NCBI GenBank assembly: GCA_003242195.1
Contig: QGUQ01000106.1
Coordinates: forward strand, 1 to 6,776
Direction: 5' to 3'
Source of the DNA: Bacillota bacterium
GTDB lineage: Bacteria > Bacillota > Sulfobacillia > Thermaerobacterales > Thermaerobacteraceae
DNA length: 6,776 nt
The notes under the pieces are model-generated. The model did not search any database. It had not been told where the DNA came from and worked only from the letters and a program-made list of their open reading frames with translations. Made by a program: the position numbers and the translations under genes. Shown here piece after piece: positions 1 through 5,043 of the stretch (its first letter is position 1; each line of letters opens with the position of its first letter).

Positions 1-405
1 GCCCACCCCGGCGAGCGCTTCCCCGTCGCCATCCAGTTCGTCCGCTTCATCGTCCTCCACGAAGGTGGACACGAAACGGCGCAGGGCGTCGCGCCAACGC
101 CCGGGGCCGATGCGAAGGGAAAGAGACGGGCGCCAGCCGGTGATCTTCGACGTTTCCTCGCTGGCTGTCTCGCCTTCAGCCACTTCGACGCCTGCCGTGC
201 CCTCCCCGTTGGGAGCACCGGCTTCGACCGCCGCGCCCAACTCCCCTCCCTCTTCCGCCTCCCCAGAAAGCTCCGCCAGCGGGTCCTCGGGCGGTTCCGG
301 CGGGGCTTCGACGCGGATGGGCGTCACCTGTTCCGTCCGGACGCGCCAACGCCGCGTCAGTTGGAGTTCGGAGAATTCGGAGAAAAGCTCGTTACGGCGT
401 TCCAT
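1..405 (-). CDS. Unrecognised acidic protein, 3'-truncated by window edge
   Basis: This is an open minus-strand frame of 135 codons with no stop before the left edge, so the C-terminus is missing. The ATG start is supported by GGAGAGGG (420 to 413), 7 nt upstream. Residues 1-32 are charged and contain WRVRTEQ. Residues about 33-86 form a low-complexity linker rich in Glu, Gly, Ala and Pro. Residues 87-116 (KITGWRPSLSLRIGPGRW, then a basic amphipathic stretch) look structured, and residues 117-128 are strongly acidic. No signal peptide, membrane segment or catalytic motif is visible in this part, and I do not recognise the family. It lies 116 nt downstream of the lysozyme-like gene on the same strand with no convincing terminator between them, so it is probably co-transcribed and may be an accessory part of the transfer apparatus. 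That role rests on position only. Confidence 0.72.
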   Translation of the reverse strand, partial: MERRNELFSEFSELQLTRRWRVRTEQVTPIRVEAPPEPPEDPLAELSGEAEEGGELGAAVEAGAPNGEGTAGVEVAEGETASEETSKITGWRPSLSLRIGPGRWRDALRRFVSTFVEDDEADELDGDGEALAGVG

Positions 406-521
406 CGACTATCCCTCTCCAGCGTTTAATCCAAACCACGCCACGTTCCCCCTACAGAGGGTGAAACGGGGCTGATCGCCGTCCTCCGCGCGCTGGCGGG
501 CGTTGCCGTGGCCGGCCGATT
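406..521. other. Short intergenic gap
   Basis: This 116-nt gap lies between the stop of the lysozyme-like gene and the start of the acidic protein. Apart from the ribosome binding site and part of a palindrome at the upstream stop codon, it holds only a weak 4-bp inverted repeat (CCCT-ACAG-AGGG on the plus strand). I see no T-run terminator and no convincing promoter, which favours read-through transcription. Confidence 0.5.
413..420 (-). promoter_or_regulatory. Ribosome binding site of the partial acidic protein
   Basis: GGAGAGGG on the minus strand sits 7 nt before the ATG at 405-403. It is the main evidence that this frame is translated, because the gene product itself is not recognisable. 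Confidence 0.6.
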
Positions 522-531
522 TTAAATCGGC
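515..531. repeat. Palindrome with the stop codon in its centre
   Basis: GCCGATTT-T-AAATCGGC is a perfect 8-bp inverted repeat with one central base. On the minus-strand mRNA it can fold as GCCGATT-TAA-AATCGGC, a 7-bp stem whose 3-nt loop is the stop codon of the lysozyme-like gene. No T-run follows, so it is not a normal Rho-independent terminator. It could be an mRNA 3' hairpin, a protein-binding palindrome or chance. Confidence 0.55.
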
Positions 532-1496
532 GGCACCCCCGGCACCGCGAGAGCCATCAGCATGGCCGCCGTCAGCGCCACGCCTGCGACGGTCACCACC
601 ATCGGCATGACAGCGTCCGCCACCGGTTTTCCGGCTTTCTCTCCCAGCCACGCCTGCAGCCTCTCCATGGCCTGGTTGAACTTCTCGGCGCTACGGATCA
701 CCGTCTGGCGCACCACGTCGCTTTGCGCCAGCGACCGCGCGGCCCGCAGCACATCGCCCACGAAGCCCGGCAGTTGCGCCGCCGGAATGGCATCCAGCAG
801 CGCGCGCGTCCACAGCTTCGGATCCGCCATGGTGGCCCGCCACAGGCCCTGGGAAATGACGCTGACGTTCCGGAGCCAGATGGGGGCCACATCATTCAGG
901 TCACCGCGTACGTAGTACCCCGACAGCCGCCGCCAGAATTCGGCGTACATCGCCGGCGTCCAGTCCCCTTGGGGCATGGTCAGGATCACCTTCGAGATGA
1001 TGGACGCCGCGCCCGACGCACTGGCCTCCCAGCCGATGGCGAAGGGAAGCTTCGACCCCTTGAACACGCCGTAGGAGAACGGGTTCTGGTAATACCGCAC
1101 CGCGTGGTCCCACCCGACGATCCGGGGCGACAGGAACGAATGTTCGGCACCAATGATGCTGACCAGGATCGACGGGTTGATGTTCCAGCGCCGGGCCACC
1201 TCGTTAACGATGACCAGCTCCTCCAGCCCCACCAAACTGTCCGGGTATCGTTCTTTGATCCAGCGCTCGAAGGCTTCCACCGGCACCGGCACCCATCGCA
1301 CCGGCAGCGGGTAGGTGTTCGGGATGGGCTGCGGTGCGGGCATCTCCTGCGGCAGCGCCCGCGGCAACCGCCAGCTGGGATAGCTCAAAGGCACGTAGCG
1401 GAAGAACCACGGCAGCAGAAGCAGGAAGGCCATAAACAAAGCCGCCGCCCGGCGAAGGCGGCGGAGGTCGCGGGAAAGGGCTTCGTCGGCACTCAC
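522..1496 (-). CDS. Membrane-anchored lysozyme-like (VirB1-type) cell-wall hydrolase
   Basis: The 324-aa protein is likely a peptidoglycan glycosidase or lytic transglycosylase that opens the wall for the transfer apparatus. The GTG start at 1496 is chosen over an upstream ATG at 1625 because GGAGGT (1509-1504) lies 7 nt before it. Residues 12-16 are basic, followed by a membrane anchor at about 17-36 and a Pro-rich spacer at 45-72. Residues about 74-200 resemble the lysozyme-like fold: RWNINPSILVSIIGAEHSF has the helix-Glu pattern, making Glu118 the candidate catalytic acid, and NPFSYGV (138-144) and GWEASASGAASII (155-167) resemble the downstream segments of GH73/SLT-type enzymes. A second hydrophobic helix lies at about 297-318, with the C-terminus just after it. 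The classic ES dipeptide is replaced by EH, so the activity is uncertain. It is separated from the ATPase gene by the opposite-strand NYN gene. VirB1/PrgK-like partners are usual in Gram-positive T4SS loci. Confidence 0.65.
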   Translation of the reverse strand: MSADEALSRDLRRLRRAAALFMAFLLLLPWFFRYVPLSYPSWRLPRALPQEMPAPQPIPNTYPLPVRWVPVPVEAFERWIKERYPDSLVGLEELVIVNEVARRWNINPSILVSIIGAEHSFLSPRIVGWDHAVRYYQNPFSYGVFKGSKLPFAIGWEASASGAASIISKVILTMPQGDWTPAMYAEFWRRLSGYYVRGDLNDVAPIWLRNVSVISQGLWRATMADPKLWTRALLDAIPAAQLPGFVGDVLRAARSLAQSDVVRQTVIRSAEKFNQAMERLQAWLGEKAGKPVADAVMPMVVTVAGVALTAAMLMALAVPGVPPI

Positions 1497-1502
1497 GGGA
1501 GA

Positions 1503-1509
1503 CACCTCC
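1503..1509 (-). promoter_or_regulatory. Ribosome binding site that fixes the lysozyme-like start
   Basis: GGAGGTG on the minus strand ends 6 nt before the GTG at 1496-1494. It decides against the in-frame ATG at 1625, whose extra 43 residues (Ser, Arg and Gln rich) would have to be translated through this site. Confidence 0.75.
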
Positions 1510-1612
1510 ACAATAAAGGAACAATTTGCACGCTCGAATTGGCGTGTCGATCCGCCCTGATGACTGCGCCTGGAGGATTGGAATCGGGCTGTTCTCTTGA
1601 TGCTGGGTGGAA

Positions 1613-1641
1613 TTGACGACAACATACAGAACTTGTATCGT
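1613..1641 (+). promoter_or_regulatory. Candidate promoter of the NYN gene
   Basis: TTGACG (1613-1618) matches the -35 consensus at 5 of 6 positions. It is followed after 17 bp by TATCGT (1636-1641), a 4 of 6 match to the -10 box. Transcription would start near 1648, leaving a 20-nt leader that contains the Shine-Dalgarno GGGAGGT (1654-1660). A perfect TATAAT lies nearby at 1645-1650, but it has no -35 at normal spacing and would start transcription inside the ribosome binding site. Confidence 0.5.
1624..1638. promoter_or_regulatory. Inverted repeat over the NYN promoter, operator candidate
   Basis: ATACA-GAACT-TGTAT is a perfect 5-bp inverted repeat with a 5-bp spacer. It sits between the proposed -35 and -10 boxes and overlaps the -10. 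Imperfect symmetry extends outward (ACGAC on the left, GTCGT on the right). The position is right for a repressor that blocks RNA polymerase, but no regulator gene is visible in the window. Confidence 0.4.
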
Positions 1642-1667
1642 CGTTATAATGATGGGAGGTAACCGAT

Positions 1668-2228
1668 ATGGATCAAGCTGCTGTGTTCATCGACGGGGGC
1701 TATTTAAGCAGTGTCTTGCGGCAGTTTGGAAAACCGAGGATTCGGTACGAGCAGTTAGCACGGTGGGCTTGTGAAGGTTACAAGCTTTATCGTGTATATT
1801 ACTATGATTGTCCTCCTTATCAAAGTTCCGTCCCATCCAAAGAAGAACGAGAAAGAGTGAAATCGGCACAATCTTTTTTTAAAGCTTTGGAGCGACTGGA
1901 TCGTTTTGTCGTTCGTCTTGGCCGGTTGGCTTACCGCGGCACGGATGACGACGGCAACCCAGTGTTCGTTCAAAAACGTGTTGATCTGCAACTAGGGCTT
2001 GACATTGCAACATTAGTCACGGAAAGGAGAGCCGATCTGATTGTTTTGATAAGCGGTGATAGCGATCTTATACCAGCGGTGGAAATGGCACGAAACAGAT
2101 CCGTCCTTGTACGCTTGATTCATGGGCCAAAGGGCACATACCACCAAGACTTGTGGGACTTGGTGGACGAACGGCGAGAAATCACAAAAGACGTTCTGCA
2201 AGCTCTAAGCGCCGACCAAGATTCTTAA
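1668..2228 (+). CDS. NYN-domain (LabA/DUF88-like, PIN-fold) putative ribonuclease
   Basis: The 186-aa protein spans a whole single-domain NYN protein. Visible motifs are AVFIDGGYL (5-13) with Asp9, KRVDLQLGLDIATL (103-116) with Asp106 and Asp112, and LIVLISGDSDLIPAVEMA (124-141) with Asp131 and Asp133. These acidic residues are the expected metal-binding set of the PIN/NYN nuclease fold, so Mg-dependent cleavage of RNA is likely; the substrate cannot be read from sequence. There is no signal peptide or membrane segment, so it acts in the cytoplasm. The ATG is 7 nt after GGGAGGT. It is the only plus-strand gene here and splits an otherwise minus-strand T4SS cluster. I count about 47% GC over 1741-2160 against about 70% in sampled neighbouring stretches, which points to separate acquisition. 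It could be a cargo gene, a defence or toxin-like RNase, or an RNA-processing enzyme. Confidence 0.88.
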   Translation: MDQAAVFIDGGYLSSVLRQFGKPRIRYEQLARWACEGYKLYRVYYYDCPPYQSSVPSKEERERVKSAQSFFKALERLDRFVVRLGRLAYRGTDDDGNPVFVQKRVDLQLGLDIATLVTERRADLIVLISGDSDLIPAVEMARNRSVLVRLIHGPKGTYHQDLWDLVDERREITKDVLQALSADQDS

Positions 2229-2261
2229 AAAATGAGCAGACCGCCCCTCGGGCGGCCTCTC
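2227..2261 (-). terminator. Rho-independent terminator, minus strand
   Basis: On the minus strand, AGGCCGCCC-GAG-GGGCGGTCT forms a 9-bp stem including one G-U pair. The stem extends by GAG/CTC past a one-base bulge, and A plus six T residues (2232-2227) follow. It ends transcripts coming from the ATPase side. The T-run overlaps the stop codon of the convergent NYN gene. On the plus strand the same stem is followed only by TGGAATTTT, so it may also work weakly for the NYN transcript. Confidence 0.75.
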
Positions 2262-2262
2262 T

Positions 2263-2310
2263 GGAATTTTCGCCTGTTGTCCCTGGCGGAACAACAGGAA
2301 GGATTTTCGC
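2263..2310. repeat. Hairpin flanked by near-identical 10/11-bp direct repeats
   Basis: On the plus strand GGAATTTTCGC (2263-2273) and GGATTTTCGC (2301-2310) differ by a single A. Between them is an 8-bp perfect inverted repeat, CCTGTTGT (2273-2280) and ACAACAGG (2291-2298), with a 10-nt loop. The layout could be an RNA motif, a protein-binding array or a small insertion footprint. Confidence 0.6.
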
Positions 2311-2317
2311 ACTCCAA

Positions 2318-2346
2318 AGATTAGCACGCCCATGTCGCCAAGTCAA
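2318..2346 (-). promoter_or_regulatory. Candidate promoter of the small RNA
   Basis: On the minus strand TTGACT (2346-2341) matches the -35 consensus at 5 of 6 positions. A 17-bp spacer is followed by TAATCT (2323-2318), a weak -10 box helped by an upstream TG in the extended -10 position (TGC-TAATCT). It starts 17 nt past the ATPase stop codon and points at the terminator rather than at a protein gene. Confidence 0.5.
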
Positions 2347-2363
2347 CAGAATTTCCAGCAACC

Positions 2364-4181
2364 CTACCGCCGCGTCCGGTACAGCTCCAGCTCCTCGGCC
2401 GGCAAACTCAGCCGCACCTGCACCCATCCTTGCACTCCCGTCCGGACCACCGCCCGGCGGGTGCCGTGCTGGAGCCGGATGGCGTCCAGCACGCCCGGCG
2501 GCACGTCGGCATAGCGGGCCAGCTCGTCCACTTGCCCTGCTTCCAAAGCGAAGATCACCTTCAGCGCCGAGTTGGCCCACACCGCTTCGCCGTAGCCGCC
2601 CTTCCACAGCGGCCCCGGGGCGTTGGTCGCCAGGAACAACGACCCGCGCCACTTGCGGATCGTCGTCACCAAGTCGGCCACCTGCGGCGCCAGGATGGGG
2701 TTCTGCATCACGCGCTGGCCTTCGTCCACAACGACGAAGGTCCAGTGTCCCCGGACGCGGTTTTGCCGCAGCCACTCCCAGACCGCCTGGATGGCGAGGA
2801 TGTAACGGACGGCCAGCGATTGGGCGTCGGCGGCGCTTCGGTTCGGGTTGCCCAGGTGCAAGACGACGAGCCGTCCCGGCATGGGCCCCGGCGGAAGGGG
2901 TTCCTCGAACATCCCCCGCAGGGATCCCTCAAAGGCTCGCCATGCTTTGGCCACCACGCGCCGGGCCTCCCGGTCGCCCCCTTCGGCCATCTTTTTCAGA
3001 TGGTGGTACACGGCGTCCAACGAAAACCGGGCCGCCTCCAGGCGGGCGTTGTCCCATGTCGCCGGGTCTTCCCGATCCACGCCCGCCGCGCGCAAAAGGT
3101 CGTGCGTCGCCCTTTCGACCGCCGCCAGTTCCGTTTCGTGCGGTGACCCGCCCAGCAGCGCGGCGAAGACCTGCGCCACGTTGGCCAGCATCCGATCAAA
3201 CCGGGCCGCATCCTCTCCAGGATCGCCGGACGGCGGCGCGAACCGACAGGGATCCGGGTAACAGCCCGTTCGCCCGGACAAGTCGATCCACACGCCCCCG
3301 AACCGCTGGCACAGCGCCCGGTATTCGCCGTCCACATCCAGGACCACCACGTGCCAGCCGTCCAGCAGGCCGCCCGCCACAGTCACCGCCTTCAGCCAGG
3401 TGCTCTTGCCTTCGCCCGACGCCCCCATGACCACCGCATTGGTGTTCAGCTCGGCGTCCTCCCGGCGGAAGTCCACCAGCACCGGGGCGTGGTTCTCCAG
3501 GTCGTGGCCGATGTAGATGCCCTGCGGGTCGCCCGCATAGCCGGTGTCGGCGGGCACCGCCGCGGCCGCCGCCGTCACCACGCCCGTGTGGGGCGGCCAC
3601 CAGCGGGCGCCGCGCAACAGGACATCGCCCACCGGCAAGGTCGCCCCGAAACCGGGGCCATGGGACCACCGCAGTTCTTGCACTTCGATGCCCCGGGCGC
3701 GTAACGCCGCCACCACCCGCGCCGCGTCCGCCTCCAGGTTCTCCGGCGAATCCGATTCCACCGTGACCAGGCACCATACATCCACTGCCCGCAGGCCCCG
3801 GTACAAAATGGCGTCACGGATCCGCCGGATGGCCTTCATCGCCCGAACCTCTTCCGGCCGGGCGGCGGCAGCCACGTCCATGCGCCGGACATCGGTGACG
3901 CTGCGCATCAAGCGCCGCAGGCGGGTCTGTTCGTGGAGGGTCCACCGGAAAGCCGTGGGGACCACCGTGAACCGCACACGGAACGAGACGTCCAGGGCCA
4001 GCAGGTCCGCCCAGATACCCTCGCCGCCGTTGGGCCAGGACCGGACCACGAAGGTACGGGTGTAAACGGGCACCGGCGACTGCAGGACGAACTCCCGAGG
4101 GCGCTCCTCCGTCTCCGCAGGCGCCCTCAATCCCTGGTCCCACTCCTGCCCGCGGGAACGGCCCATGAGCTTAGCCAGCAC
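2364..4181 (-). CDS. VirB4-family T4SS ATPase
   Basis: The 605-aa protein is the motor ATPase that powers assembly and substrate transfer of the type IV secretion channel at the inner face of the membrane. The N-terminal part (about 40-190) has the layout of the VirB4/CagE N-domain: RSWP near 48, a beta-rich stretch near 63-75, a helical insert at 85-125, and a ferredoxin-like region at 135-190. The C-terminal RecA-like domain has Walker A GASGEGKS (253-260), VVLDVDGEY (279-287) in the place of the HerA/VirB4 D-x-x-GEY motif, Walker B VVVDEG (483-488) and a sensor-like IRKWRGSLFLATN (508-520). The GTG start lies 6 nt after GGAGG (4192-4188). It overlaps the upstream PrgI-like gene by 11 nt, implying translational coupling. 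At 605 aa it is on the short side for the family, but no motif is missing. Homologues are TrsE/PrgJ/ConE-type proteins. Confidence 0.92.
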   Translation of the reverse strand: MLAKLMGRSRGQEWDQGLRAPAETEERPREFVLQSPVPVYTRTFVVRSWPNGGEGIWADLLALDVSFRVRFTVVPTAFRWTLHEQTRLRRLMRSVTDVRRMDVAAAARPEEVRAMKAIRRIRDAILYRGLRAVDVWCLVTVESDSPENLEADAARVVAALRARGIEVQELRWSHGPGFGATLPVGDVLLRGARWWPPHTGVVTAAAAAVPADTGYAGDPQGIYIGHDLENHAPVLVDFRREDAELNTNAVVMGASGEGKSTWLKAVTVAGGLLDGWHVVVLDVDGEYRALCQRFGGVWIDLSGRTGCYPDPCRFAPPSGDPGEDAARFDRMLANVAQVFAALLGGSPHETELAAVERATHDLLRAAGVDREDPATWDNARLEAARFSLDAVYHHLKKMAEGGDREARRVVAKAWRAFEGSLRGMFEEPLPPGPMPGRLVVLHLGNPNRSAADAQSLAVRYILAIQAVWEWLRQNRVRGHWTFVVVDEGQRVMQNPILAPQVADLVTTIRKWRGSLFLATNAPGPLWKGGYGEAVWANSALKVIFALEAGQVDELARYADVPPGVLDAIRLQHGTRRAVVRTGVQGWVQVRLSLPAEELELYRTRR

Positions 4182-5043
4182 GGCGTTCCTCCCCCTCGCT
4201 GCCGTCCTTCCGGCCTGTCAAACATGATTCCATGTCTCGGACAAACCGCCGCAGCGCCGCCCCGGGATCCGCCCAGTCGTAGGCCAGCTCCGCCAGGTAG
4301 GCTCCCGACACCCATTCCCACAACATCCCCGTCCCCACGAACGCCGATTGACATGCGCGGAAGAGGTGCCATGCTTCGGCGGCATCCCGGGCACCCGTCA
4401 CCAGCCGGACCACCAGCGTCGTTTCGTAGCCCCGCTCCACGGCATCTTCGGTAAAATGGCGCAAGCGCCAGAGAGCCAGGTCGGCGAGGGCCCCCTCCTG
4501 TTCCTCCACACGCAGCGACTCGACAAACGGATGGGGCCGGGCCCACGGGTGCCGTCCAGTGAAGATGTCCACCTGCACACCGTGGGCAGCTGCTGTATTG
4601 AGCAGCGAAGCCCACGCGCGGCGCCGCACGGCCCGCTCCGGCGGCCCCGCCAACGAGTACGGCGGAGGCTGCACGATGGCCGCCGCCAGCCACGTGCCAT
4701 GGCCCAGCTCGCACAGGGGCGTCGCCGTCACCGCAAGGGCGTCCGCCCCCGGCGCGAACAAGACGCCGGACCCGCCGGGCGACCGCACCCGTCGCCGCCA
4801 CGTCAGCCATTGACGGAACATCAGCGGCCCGTCCAGGTTGATCCAGGCCGCGACGGCGACAGGCGGCAACCAGAAGAGAAGGATCCGCAGGAGGAGCCAG
4901 GGAAGGGGAAGGGAGGCGGCCAGGAGCAGCCCGGCCAGCGCGGCCAGCCCCAACCAGGGGATGTGAACGAGCTTGACCTTCTGCCAAATGTAGACGTCCT
5001 GCGAGAGGTCCTCTAACGCCCAGCGGTTCCGTTCCTCGACCAC
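4171..5043 (-). CDS. PrgI-like T4SS membrane protein with extra soluble domain
   Basis: The 290-aa protein begins with a short charged cytoplasmic segment (1-24). Two close membrane helices follow (about 28-47 and 49-68), and then a basic WRRR patch (82-85), the architecture of PrgI-family proteins that sit next to VirB4 in Gram-positive transfer operons. Residues about 90-245 form a soluble domain. In it, LAGPPERAVRRRAWASLLNT followed by GVQVDIFTGR resembles the early N-domain of VirB4-like proteins, where a helix leads into a strand of the type found in conjugation ATPases. The C-terminal tail is hydrophilic. The GTG start is preceded by an AGGGGGGC tract about 7 nt upstream and overlaps the previous gene by 31 nt; its own end overlaps the VirB4 gene by 11 nt. 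A membrane adaptor for the ATPase is the likely role. The family call rests on topology, pattern and position. Confidence 0.68.
   Translation of the reverse strand: MVEERNRWALEDLSQDVYIWQKVKLVHIPWLGLAALAGLLLAASLPLPWLLLRILLFWLPPVAVAAWINLDGPLMFRQWLTWRRRVRSPGGSGVLFAPGADALAVTATPLCELGHGTWLAAAIVQPPPYSLAGPPERAVRRRAWASLLNTAAAHGVQVDIFTGRHPWARPHPFVESLRVEEQEGALADLALWRLRHFTEDAVERGYETTLVVRLVTGARDAAEAWHLFRACQSAFVGTGMLWEWVSGAYLAELAYDWADPGAALRRFVRDMESCLTGRKDGSEGEERRAG

Larger units (their letters stand above)
2227..2311 (-). ncRNA. Candidate small RNA with two hairpins
   Basis: A promoter-like sequence (2346-2318) and the terminator (2261-2227) bound a transcript of about 85 nt that does not match a known RNA family to my eye. 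Its first half carries hairpin CCTGTTGT/ACAACAGG (2298-2291 with 2280-2273), whose loop closes further with CC/GG. Near-identical repeats GCGAAAATCC (2310-2301) and GCGAAAATTCC (2273-2263) flank that hairpin. The second half is the terminator hairpin. No frame inside has a ribosome binding site. It might regulate the transfer operon or the neighbouring NYN gene, or be a remnant of an element control RNA. All of this is inferred from sequence pattern. Confidence 0.45.

Noticed and set aside
65..475. Plus-strand 136-codon frame near the left edge
   Set aside because: It is Ser/Ala/Pro low-complexity sequence, antisense to an open minus-strand frame with a good Shine-Dalgarno site and in the same direction as the neighbouring T4SS genes.
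723..1616. Long plus-strand frame opposite the lysozyme-like gene
   Set aside because: It is low-complexity Arg/His/Gln-rich with no plausible ribosome binding site; the opposite strand carries a coherent membrane and enzyme architecture.
1497..1625. N-terminal extension of the lysozyme-like protein to the ATG at 1625
   Set aside because: The GGAGGT site 7 nt before GTG 1496 lies inside this extension, and the extra residues look non-coding and would precede the membrane anchor by 60 residues.
1645..1650. Perfect TATAAT as the -10 box of the NYN gene
   Set aside because: No -35 match exists at 16-18 bp, TTGACG is 26 bp away, and transcription would begin inside the ribosome binding site.
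2273..2298. Integron attC-like site
   Set aside because: The arms have GTT on the left and AAC on the right, the reverse of the attC core order, and there is no cassette structure around it.
2205..2333. 42-codon minus-strand frame through the small RNA region
   Set aside because: It has no ribosome binding site, its ATG lies upstream of the likely transcription start, and the frame is shaped by the hairpins; a structured RNA explains the region better.
2153..3430. Long plus-strand frame opposite the VirB4 gene
   Set aside because: It is Arg/Pro/Ser-rich with no recognisable domain, the pattern of a shadow opposite a high-GC gene, and the minus strand has clear Walker motifs.
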